A DNA stretch of 61,321 bases from Gordonia rhizosphera NBRC 16068. GTDB taxonomy: Bacteria; Actinomycetota; Actinomycetes; Mycobacteriales; Mycobacteriaceae. The stretch covers positions 1 through 61,321 of the forward strand of contig NZ_BAHC01000206.1 in NCBI RefSeq assembly GCF_000298195.1, written 5' to 3'. The position numbers were made by a program, and so were the translations under genes. The notes below the pieces were generated by a model that saw nothing but the letters and a program-made list of their open reading frames with translations, did no database searches and was not told the DNA's origin. Below, piece by piece: positions 1-12,000 of this stretch; within the stretch, counting starts at the first letter, position 1, and each line of letters begins with the position of its first letter.

Positions 1-3000
1 CCCGCTCAGAAGGTTTCGCGCCGCTCGCCCAGGTGATGTTGTCCTTCGATCCGGCCGTGTCGGTCGAGGGCGCCGACTGGTCGGTGGGTGGGCTCACGGT
101 GTCATCGGTGGAGCCGTCCTGGGTGCCCGCACAACTCGACCTCTCGGTCGTCGTCGGTTCGGCCGGTGCGGGCGAGGACTGGTCGTGCTCGATGGTCTAC
201 GCCACCGATCTGTTCGACCGGTCGCGGATTGAACAGATGGCGGCGCGTTTCGCCGCCCTGCTCGGCGGGCTGCTCGCCCGTCCGGACGCGGCGGTCGGCG
301 ACATCGAGATCATCTCCGCCGACGAACGCACGGTCGTCGGGGAATGGTCCGTGGGTGCCGAGGTCGCCGTTCGGGCCGATCTCGTCCCTGATGTCGTTGC
401 CGCGCAGGTGCTCCGGACGCCCGAGAGTACCGCGCTGGTGTTCGAGGGGCGTAGTGTGTCCTTCGCCGAGTTCGGCGCGCGAGTCGCCGTGTTGGCGCGG
501 GAGTTGATCGCCGCGGGTGTGGGACCCGATGTGGCCGTGGGTGTCTCGATGGACCGTTCGGTGGAGCTGGTCGTCGCGATTCATGCGGTGGTCGCGGCGG
601 GTGGCCAGTACGTGCCGATCGACCCGGACACCCCGGCCGATCGAGTGCAGTACATGGTCGAGACCGCCGACGTGGCGTTCGTGCTTGTCGCGGCCGGCGC
701 AACCCCTGACTCGCTCCCGGACGTGCCGACGATCGAGGTTGACACCACCGGTGACGTGGATCTGTCGGTCGCACCGGTCACGGATGCGGACCGGTTGGCG
801 CCGTTGCGGTCCGACGACGCCGTGTACACGCTGTTCACATCGGGGTCGACGGGTCGGCCCAAGGGTGTGACGGTGTCGCATCGGTCGTTGGTGAACCGCC
901 TGCGTTGGTGCGTGAACGAATTCGACTGGACTCCGGCCGACCGGGTGATGCTCAAGACGCCGTTCACCTTCGACGTGTCGGTGCCGGAGTTGTTCGCGCC
1001 GATGCTGGTCGGTGCGACGACCATCGTGGCGCGGCCGGGTGGTCATGCCGATCCGGTGTACCTCGCGCAGCTCCTTGCCGATGAGCGGGCGACGTCGGTG
1101 CATTTCGTGCCGTCGATGTTGTCGGTGTTCCTCGACGTGGTGCCCGCCGAACAGATCCGCTCGCTTGCGTCGCTGAAGTGGCTGCTCACCTCGGGTGAGG
1201 CGTTGCCGGCCTCGGTGGCCGCCCGGGCGCACGAGTTGCTGGGGCACACCGCGATCCACAACCTGTACGGGCCCACCGAGGCGACCGTCGACGTGACGTC
1301 CATCGACGTCACCGGCGCCGACCACGTCACCATCGGTGTGCCGGTGTGGAATACGTCGACATATGTGTTGGATGCGCGGTTGCGTTTGGTGCCGCCGGGT
1401 GTGCCGGGTGAGTTGTATCTGGGTGGGGTGCAGGTTGCTCGTGGGTATGCGTCGCGGTCGGGGTTGACCGCGGAGCGGTTTGTGGCGGATCCGTTCGGGG
1501 TGGCGGGTGCGCGGTTGTATCGGACCGGGGATCTGGTGCGGTGGAGTTCTGGTGGTGCGATCGAGTATCTGGGTCGTACGGATTTCCAGGTGAAGTTGCG
1601 GGGTCAGCGGATCGAGTTGGGTGAGATCGAGTCGGTGATCGCGTCGGCGCCCGGTGTCGTGCACACCGCCTGCACCGTCGTCGACGCGCCGACCGGTGGA
1701 CAGCATCTCGTCGCCTACATCTCGCCGGCATCGGTCGACGTCGAGACGGTCAAGGCCGCCGTCGCCGAGGCGCTGCCGGAGTACATGCGCCCGTCGGTGT
1801 GGATGACCCTCGACGACATCGCCCTCAACAGTTCCGGCAAGCTCAACCGCAACGCGCTGCCCGCGCCCGTGTTCGAGCTCGGCGAGTACGTTGCGCCGGA
1901 CACCGACGACGAGGCGCTGGTCGCCGCGGTGATCGCCGATGTCCTCGGGGTCGAGCGGGTCGGCGTGACCGAATCGTTCTTCGACATCGGCGGCAACTCG
2001 CTGTCGGCGATGCGGGTCGCCGCCCGGGTCGCCGAGGGACTCGGTGTCGACGTGTCGGTGCGCGATCTCTTCGACTTCCCGACGGTGCGCGAACTCGTCG
2101 AGGCCGTCGCCGGTCGGGGGCGGACCGTGGCCCCGCTCGTCGCCGGCGCACGCCCGGCACGGCTGCCGCTGTCGATGGCGCAGTCGCGGATGTGGTTCAT
2201 CAACCGGTTCGATCCGTCGTCCTCGGCATACAACATCCCGATGGCGTTGCGGCTGACCGGAAATCTCGACGCCGACGCCCTCGCGGACGCGATCGGTGAT
2301 GTGCTCGAGCGGCACGAGGTGCTGCGCACCATCTACCCGCTCGACGCCGACGGCCCGTTCCAGCACATTCTCGACGCCGGGCAGGCGCGTGAGGCGCTCG
2401 ACTGGCAGGTGGTCGACGACGAGGCCGAATTGTCGGCCTCCGCGACACAGGGTTTCGACGTGACCGTCGATCTGCCGATCCGTGGTCGTCTCCGCAAGGC
2501 CGGCGACGACACCTACGAGGTCGTGCTGACCGCCCATCACATCGCCTTCGACGGCGCGTCCACCGCGGTGTTCGTGCGCGATCTACTCGCGGCGTACGTG
2601 TCGCGGACCGGTGACGGATCCACCGCGGCACCGCTGGGCGTGCAGTACGCCGACTACGCACTGTGGCAGCGCGACACCCTCGGCACCGCGGACGACCCGA
2701 ACAGTCTGCTGGGTCGGCAGCTCGCGTACTGGCGCGAACATCTCGCCGCGCTGCCGTCGGTGACCGACCTGCCGATGGACCGCCCTCGCCCCGCGGTCAT
2801 GGAGACCACCGCGGGAGTGGTGTCGATGACCGTCGACGACGGTCTGGCCCGTGGACTGGAGCGCTTCGCAAGGACGCACGGCGTGACCCCGTTCATGGCC
2901 TCGCATGCCGCCCTGGCGATCCTGGTGGCCCGGCTGGCCGCCACCGACGACGTGGTGATCGGCACGCCGATCGCCGGCCGCACCGACGCCGCGGTCGGCG

Positions 3001-6000
3001 AACTGGTCGGCATGTTCGTCAACACGCTGGTGTTGCGGACCGCGGTGGACGAGGCCCAATCGGTGTCCGACTTCGTCGCGAAGGTGCGCACCGAGGACCT
3101 CGAGGCCTTCGCCCACGCCGACGTGCAGTTCGAGGAGCTGATCGAGGAGCTCGCGCCGACGCGGTCCACCGCCTTCCCGCCGTTGGCGCAGATCGCCTTC
3201 ACCCATATCGACGGCCGACCCGGTGAGACCACCCTCGAGGCCGCCGGGGTGGTCGCGCAACCGTTGGAGCTGCCCGATCAGGTCGCCAAGTTCGAACTGA
3301 TGGTGGGCGTGACCTCGCGGACCGAGACCTCGCCGATGACGGTCGAATTCGTCTATGCTCATTCACTGTTCGACGAGGTGACGGTCCGCCGCTTCGTCGA
3401 GTCGTGGATGCGGGTGGTCGAATCGATGGTCGCCGATCCAGATGTCGTGCTCGGGGACATTGATCTACTGACCCCGCAGGACGCGGCGACGCTGGTGCCG
3501 GTCAGCGGTGGCCCGGCCGTGGTCGGGCCTCGGCCGCTGAACGCGATGCTCGCGGACACCGCCGCCCGCTACCCGGGCAATCTCGCGGTGACCGACGCTT
3601 CCGGCAGTGCGCTGACCTATGCGGAGCTCGATGCGCAGTCGAACCGTGTTGCGCGCTGGCTGATCTCGCAGGGGGTCGGCGTGGAATCGCTGGTGGCGTT
3701 GGCGATCGGCAGGTCGGTCGAGTTCCTGACGATGGTCTGGGCGGTGGCCAAGGCCGGCGCGGGTTACCTACCCGTCGACCCCGGCTATCCGACGGACCGC
3801 ATCGAACACATGCTGTCGGACTCCGGGGTCCGGGTCGGACTCACCAGCGAGCGCCACCGTTCGTCGTTGCCAACCAGCCTCGACTGGATCGCAGTGGATA
3901 CCGCGGACTTCGGTGCGCGGACCGCGGAACTGGACCCGTCGGTGCTGAGCCCGGACGAGATCATCGGCACACCACATCCGGATGCGGTCGCCTACCTGAT
4001 CTACACGTCCGGCTCCACCGGTACCCCGAAGGGAGTGGCGGTCACCGCCCGCAGTGTGGAGAACTTCACGCGGATCGCGGTCGAGCGCTGGGGATTGACC
4101 GACAAGTCGCGTGTCCTCGGATTCTCCTCACCGAGCTTCGACATGTCGATCCTCGAGTGGCTGGCACCCACAGGGGCGGGCGCGGCGTTGCTGTACCGCT
4201 CTGATGACACGTTGGGCGGGGAACCGCTGGCCGCGTTCATGCGTGCGCAGCGGGTGACCCACGCATGCCTCACACCCACGGTGCTGGCCACGTTGGAACC
4301 GGGATCGGTGCCCGACCTGCGGGCGCTCGTTTCGGGCGGCGAGAACGTGGCGGCGTCCCTGGTGGAGCAGTGGGGACCGCTGGTTTCGTTCTACGACTGG
4401 TACGGTCCGACCGAGACGACCATCGTCACCGTGATGAGCAAGGCCATGCTGCCCGGCGAACCGAAGACGATGGGCAGTCCGATCCCGGGTGCCGATCTGC
4501 TGGTGCTGGATTCGCGGCTGCACCCGGTGCCGATGGGTGTCGCCGCCGAGTTGTACATCGCGGGTGGCGCGCTGGCCAGCGGATACGTCGGTCGCCCAGG
4601 ACTGACGTCGAGCCGATTCGTGGTCAATCCCTTCGGCGGGCCGGGCGAACGGATGTACCGCACCGGCGACGTGGTGCGCTGGCGCCACGATCGGGCCGGC
4701 GACCTCGTCCTCGAATACGTCGGCCGCAGCGACGATCAGGTGAAGTTGCGTGGCCTGCGCATCGAGCTCGGCGAGATCGAAGCCGTGCTGGCATCGCATC
4801 CGCAGGTGAAGTCCGCCGTGGTCATCGGTGTCGGTGGCTCGGTGGCGACGGCCCTGGCCGCCTACGTGGTGCTGCGCGAGCATGTGGAGATCGGTGAGCT
4901 GCGGGCGTACGTCGGGCAGCGGCTGCCGTCACACATGGTGCCGGCGAGTATCGCGGTGCTGGATGCGCTGCCGCTGACCCCGGTCGGCAAACTCGACAAA
5001 CGTGCCCTCCCCGAACCACAGATCGAGGCGGGGGAGTACATCGCGCCGGCGACCGACTTGGAGCTTGCGGTGGCGGAGATCTTCGCCGAGGTGCTCGGCG
5101 AAGATCGGGTCAGCGTGGTGGACAGCTTCTTCGAGGTCGGTGGCAATTCGCTCTCCGCGACTCGAGTGGCGGCCCGTGTGGCCGATGTCGTGGGTGCCGA
5201 CGTCGCGGTCCGTGACGTCTTCGAGGCGCCGACGCCGCGGTCGCTGGCCGCCGCCATCGAGGGACGCGGCGCCGGACTGGCGCCGATCGTGGCGATCGAG
5301 CCGCGCCCCGAACCGGTGCCGGTGTCCTTTGCTCAGGCCCGCATGTGGTTCATCAACCAGTTCGACCCCTCGTCCTCGACCTACAACGTGCCGATGGTGC
5401 TGCGTCTGATGGGGGATCTGGACACTGCGGCGCTACGTGCGGCGACAAAGGACGTCGTGGCACGTCACGAAGTGCTGCGGACGACGTTCCCGTCGGTGGA
5501 CGGTGTCCCGGTCCAGGTGGTCGAGCCCGCCGAACACATCGGCGAACGGTTCGACTGGGCGGTGGCGGCGTCGGCCGCCGAGTTGCAGGCGTCGGCCACC
5601 GCCGGCTTCGACGTCACCCGTCAATGGCCGCTGCGGGCTCGCCTGCTACGTGTCGCCGACGGCGAGTTCGTGTTCGCGCTCGTCGCCCACCACATCGCCG
5701 CCGACGGCGAGTCGATGGCCCCGCTCGTCGCCGACCTCGTCACCGCCTACGCCGCACGGGCGGCCGGCCAGGAACCCGCGTTCGCGCCGATGGAGGTGCA
5801 GTTCGCAGACTTCTCGATCTGGCAACATCAGGTGCTGGGTTCCACCGACGACGCCGACTCCGTGGTGGGACAACAGCTGTCGTATTGGTCGTCGAAACTG
5901 CGCGGCCTGCCGGATGTGCTCGAACTGCCATCCGACCGGCCGCGGCCGGTGGTCGCGACGCAACGCGGTGACCAGGTCTCCTTCGAGATCCCGGCCGACA

Positions 6001-9000
6001 CCGTCGACCGGATCGCGGCGTTCGCGCACGCACGTGGCGTCACCCAGTTCATGGTCGTCCACGCGGCGCTGTCGGTGCTGCTGGCGCGGCTGTCGGCGAC
6101 CTCCGACATCGCGGTGGGCACCCCGATCGCGGGCCGTGGCCGACAGGTGCTCGACGCCATGGTCGGCATGTTCGTGAACACCCTCGTGCTCCGCGCCGAC
6201 GTCGATGCGGGAATGTCGTTCGCCGAGTTGCTCGATCAGGTCCGGGTCACCGACCTCGACGCGTTCGCGCATGCCGACGTACCGTTCGAAACGCTGGTCG
6301 AGCACCTCGATCCGGTGCGTTCGGAGGCGTTCGCGCCGCTGACCCAGGTGCTGCTGACCTTCCACCAGTCGACGCTGCCGGAGTTCGCGAATGCGCTCGG
6401 GAGCACGGCCGACTCGACAACGGTTGCCGGCCTGACGATCTCGCCGGTCGAACCACCGGAGACACCGGCCAAGGTTGACCTCACCTTCGCCATCGCCGGC
6501 GGCACAGAGGGCCTTCCGTGGCCGGCGCAGATCGTCTTCGCGACCGACCTGTTCGACGCGGCGACGATCGAGTCCATGACGGAACGCTTCCTGCGGGTGC
6601 TCGCCGCCTGTGTCGAGGATCCGTCCGCACCGGTCGGCGACATTCCCGTGTTGTCGGTCACCGAGGCCGACGCGCTCGGGTCGCTGCCGGCCCCGGTGAC
6701 CGACACCGTCAACGCCGAACGCAGTCTCGTGGACCTGTTCGCGGCGACGGTCGCGCGGCACCGGACGCGCACCGCCGTGACGGCCGAGGGCGCCTCGCTG
6801 TCCTACGGCGATCTCGACGACCGCTCGGATGCGGTGGCCGCGGCGCTGATCGCGCGCGGCGTCGAAGCGGGTGACCTGGTCGGTATCGCCACTGCTCGCT
6901 CGGTCGATCTCGCGGTGTCGATCATCGCGGTGATGAAGGCCGGTGCGGGTTATCTCCCGCTCGACACCACCAATCCCGCGGAACGCCTGGCGTTCATCGT
7001 GTCCGATGCGGCGGTGGGCATCGTCATCACCGATCCCGCGACCGCAGGCCACGAGTTGTTCTCGTCTCTGCCGCAGACCGTGACGGCCGTCGACATCGAG
7101 GAACTGGCCCGCGAGGGTGACGGCGCCGCGCCGGTGTCGGTGGCGGTGTCGCCGGCCTCGCGCGCCTACGTGATCTACACCTCGGGATCCACCGGCCTGC
7201 CCAAGGGCGTGGAAATCACCCACCGCGATGTGGTGACCCTGATGGACACGGCGGCAGGCGATTTCGATTTCGAACCGACCGACGTGTGGACGATGTTCCA
7301 CTCCTACGCGTTCGACTTCTCGGTGTGGGAGCTGTGGGGTCCGTTCCTGTCGGGTGCGCGACTGGTGATCGTGGACCGCGGCCTCGCCCGCGATCCGGAT
7401 GCCTTCGTCGAACTGCTGCACGCCGAGGGCGTCACGGTACTCAACCAGACACCGTCGGCCTTCTACCAGCTGATCGACGCGCGGCGGCGCAACCGCGTGG
7501 ATCTGCCGTTGCGCTACATCGTGTTCGGCGGCGAGGCACTCGGATTCGAACAGGTGCGCCGCTGGTACGACGACCACCCGGCCGAGACGGCTCAGCTGGT
7601 CAACATGTACGGCATCACCGAGACCACGGTGCACGTCAGCTACCGTCCGCTGGACCGCGAACTGGTGTCGGTGGGGGATGCCTCGCTCATCGGCCGTCCG
7701 CTGGGGTCGTTGGCGATCCACATCCTCGACGAGCGGCTGCATCCGGTCCCGCCGGGTGTCGTCGGGGAGATGTATGTCACCGGTGGCCAGTTGGCGCAGG
7801 GCTATCTGGGCCGTCCGGGACTGTCGTCGACGCGGTTCGTCGCCAACCCATTCGATCGCGACGGCGGGCGGATGTACCGGACCGGTGACCTCGCACGCCG
7901 AGTCGGTGACGACATCGAGTACCTCGGTCGTGGTGACGCACAGGTGCAGCTGCGTGGGTTCCGCATCGAATACGGCGAGATCGAGGCCGCGCTCCTCGGT
8001 GTCGACGGGGTGTCGGCGGCCGCGGCCAATGTCGTCGAACTGCCAGGTCGCGGTGAACAACTCATCGGATACGTCGTCGCCGAGGGTGCTGGGGACGTCG
8101 ACGCTGCGCACGTCCGCGACGTCGTGACCCGCGCGGTGCCCGGCTACATGGTGCCGAGCGTGATCATCACGGTGGGGTCGCTGCCGCTGACGGCCAACGG
8201 GAAACTCGATCGTCGGGCCCTGCCGATGCCCGAACTCGAGGGCCACGGCGAGGATTACGTGGCGCCGGAGACCTCGACCGAGGAGACGCTCGCACGAGTC
8301 GTCGCCGGCGTTCTCGGTGTCGACCGGATCAGCGTCGTCGAGTCGTTCTTCGCCCTCGGCGGAGATTCGATCCTGGCCATCCAGCTGTCCTCGGCGGCCC
8401 GGGCCGCGGGACTGCAGGTGTCGCCACGCGACATCTTCGAGCACAAGTCGGTGCGCGCGATGGCGCACGCGCTGGCGGTCGGTGGCGCACAACTGCCGAT
8501 GATCACCGAGCCGGACACCGGCGACGACCGCATCGAGATCTCCCCGGTCGCCTCGTGGATGCTCGAGTTGTCGGATACGCCAAGCGATTTCGCCGACTTC
8601 TCGCAGGCGATGGTGCTGACGGCCCCGGACGGTCTCGACGTCGAGGGTCTGACCCGGGTGCTGACCGAGGTCGCCGCGGCGCACCCGATGCTCTCGGCGC
8701 GACTGGCGCAGGTCGACGGGCAGTGGACGTATCGGGTCGGTGACGGCACGGGCTGCGTGGTCGCAGAGATGTCCACCGAAGTACCGGTGTCCTCGCCGGA
8801 GTTCGGTGAGTCGCTGCGCGTCGCCCATGCCGATGCGCTGGGCCGGCTGGACCCGGAGGCGGGGGTCATCGTGTCCGCGGTGCTGGTCTCGGGCCAGGGC
8901 GGCGCGCGTGTGGTCCTCGCGATCCACCATCTCGGTGTCGACGCCGTCTCGTGGCCGATCCTCATCGAGGACGTGATCACCGTGTGGGGTCAGCTGCAGG

Positions 9001-12000
9001 CGGGATTCGAGCCGAACGTCCGCCGTGAGGTGACATCGGCACGTGCGTGGCATGCGGCGCTCGCCGATCAGGCCGAAGACCGCGCCGACGAGGTGGCCTA
9101 CTGGGCGGCCCGGGTGGATCGGGCGCCGACGGACTTCGGTGTCGCATTCGACCGGAGCCGGGACCGGTTCTCCACCACCGAATCCGTAACGGTCGCCGTG
9201 GATGCCGCGGTCACCGAGGCGCTGCTCACCACGGTGCCCGAGGCGTACGCCGGACACGTCAACGACGCCCTGGTGGCGGCTCTGGCACGAGCGGTGCGCT
9301 CGTGGCAGGTCGACCGCGGGATCGCCGACGACAATCCGGTGTCGGTGTTGATGGAGGGCCACGGCCGCTACGAGGAGGTGCTGGCGAGCGGTGCGCACCC
9401 GGCCACGGCCGATCTGTCGCGCACCGTGGGATGGTTCACCACCATCGCGCCGACGAACCTCGACCCCGCCGCCGACATCGTGCACGCGGTCAAGGCGGCC
9501 AAGGAGGAGCGGCTCGGGCAGCCCGACCGCGGTGTCGGATTCGGCACGCTGCGCTTCGGCGGCGACGAGCGGCTCGCGGGCACCGCGTTGCCGTCGATCG
9601 GATTCAACTTCCTCGGCGGCGGAGCGCGCTCGGCCGCCGACGACCTCGACGTGCCGTTCCTGGCCGACGCCGCGGCGCCGGTGCTGCCGGCGACGGTCTC
9701 CGGGGCGATGGCCGCGATGAACACGCTGACCGTCAACGTCGGTGCGCGGGCGGTCGAATCCGGCCGTGAGCTGTCCGCGGACTTCATGTTCGTCTCCTCG
9801 GTGCTGTCCGCCGACGACGTCGCCGACATCGCGGGGCGCTGGCAGCGGGAATTGACCGCCGTCGTCGAACATCTCGCGAGCGCCGGCGATCCGGGCCTGT
9901 CCCCGTCGGATGTGCCGGGTACCGGCGTGACACAGGCCGATCTCGACGAGCTGGCGCACCGGTTCCCGGGCGCCGACATCTGGCCCTTGTCGCCGCTGCA
10001 GTCCGGGCTGCACTTCGAGTCCATGCTGGCCTCGACCCAGCACAACGCCGCAGTCGACGTCTATGTGGTGCAGTCGATCCTGAAGCTCGGTGGCACCATC
10101 GACCTGGACCGGCTGCGCGGCGCGGCGCAGGCGCTGTTCGCCGAACACCGCGCGCTGCGGTCGGGCTTCGTGCGCACCGGCAGCGGTGCGGTCGTGGCCG
10201 TGGTGCCCGAATCGGTCGAGGTGGGCTGGCAGGTGATCGACCTCGACGCCGGTGAGACCGCCGATGCGGTCGACACCCGCATCCGGCAGGCGGCGCAGGC
10301 GCAACGGCGGGAGCCGTTCGATCTCGAACGCCCGCCGCTGATGCGGTTCGCCGTGGTCCGGCACGGGGACAGTGCCCACCTCGTGGTGACCAATCACCAC
10401 ATCCTGATCGACGGCTGGTCGGGTCCGCTGGTGCTCGCCGATCTGCTCGCGCTGTATGCGACCGGCACCACCTACACCGGTCAGATCGGCAGCGGCGGTG
10501 GCGATTTCGAGGACTACCTGACCCACATCGCGTCGATCGACAAGGCCGCCGGGCGGGCGGCGTGGCGCGAGGTGCTCGCCCCGGTCGACACGCCGACGCT
10601 GGTCGCGCCGGGTGCCGAGGCGACCAGCGACGCGCTGCCGCAGGATCATGCAGTGATCCTGGATTCCGAACTTGTCTCCGGGATCGAGGCGGTGGCCCGG
10701 GCCGAGGGTGCGACGGTGGCGACGGTGCTGCAGTTCGCGTGGGCGGTGTTGCTGTCCCGACTCACCGGAAACCGTGTCGTATCGTTCGCGGAGACGGTCT
10801 CGGGTCGGCCCGCCGACATCGAGGGTGTCGAGTCGATGGTCGGTCTCTTCATCAACACGCTGCCCGCGGTGGTCGATGTCGATCCGCAGGCGCCGATCAC
10901 CGAGGTGCTGTCGCGCTTGCAGGCGGCGAAGGTGTCGGTGCTCGATCATCAGCACCTCGCGCTGCCGGAGCTGACGGCCCTGGCCGGCGGGGGAGCCGGT
11001 GTCGCCGGCCCGCTGTTCGACACCCTCACGGTGCACGAGTCCTACCCGGTGAACACCGAGTCGTTGACGACGACGGATGCGTCGGTCACCGGTGGACTCG
11101 AGATCCAGGACTTCGAGGGTTCCGACGCCACGCACTACCCGCTCAACATGGCCACCTCGCCGGTATCCGGCGGCCGGCTCTCGCTCACCGTCAAGTACCT
11201 GCCGAGCGCCTTCGACGCCGACCAGATCCAGGTGTTCAGCGACGCTCTGGTGGAGATCCTGCGGACGGTGGCGACGTGTCCCGACACTCTGACCGCCGAC
11301 ATCGGTCTGGTGGCTCCCCACGTGATGCGGACCCTGACACCGGTGTCCGGTGGGCCGGGCACCGAGCCGCGACTGTTGGCGGACATCTTCACCGACGCCG
11401 CCGACCGGCACCCCGACCGAATCGCCGTTGTCGACGGTGGCGGCGCTTCGCTCACCTACGCGGAGCTGGATGCGCGATCGAATCGCCTGGCACGGTGGTT
11501 GATCGCCCGCGGTGTCGGCACCGAGTCGCTGGTCGCGCTGGCAATCGGCCGGTCAGCCGAATTGCTGACCGCCATCTGGGCGGTGGCGAAGACGGGGGCC
11601 GGCTATGTCCCGGTCGATCCCGACTATCCGGCCGAGCGCGTGGCCACGATGGTGGAGGACTCGGGCGCGAGCCTCGGTCTGACCGCGGCCACCGGCGAGC
11701 TGCCGGAGCGGGGTTTCGACTGGATTCGGCTCGACGACGTCGCGGTCGCCGGCGAGATCGACGGTTTCGACGACCGGCGGGTCACCCCGGCCGACATCCT
11801 CCGCCCGGTGCGTATCGAGAACGTCGCCTACGTGATCTACACGTCTGGGTCGACCGGTCGGCCCAAGGGTGTGTCCGTGACCCACGCGGGACTGGCCAAC
11901 TTCGGTGCTCAGGAGTCGACAGCGCTGGCGGTCGCCGAGGCGCCGGTGGTGTTGGGCTTCGCGTCGCCAAGCTTCGACGCGTCCGTGCTCGAGTACCTGC

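Noticed and set aside
5646..11411. 1921-codon open frame on the minus strand through the NRPS gene
   Set aside because: It is an antisense shadow of the high-GC synthetase gene: Arg/His/Gly/Gln-rich, no domain, no ribosome-binding site. The same holds for the minus-strand frame at 102-2540.
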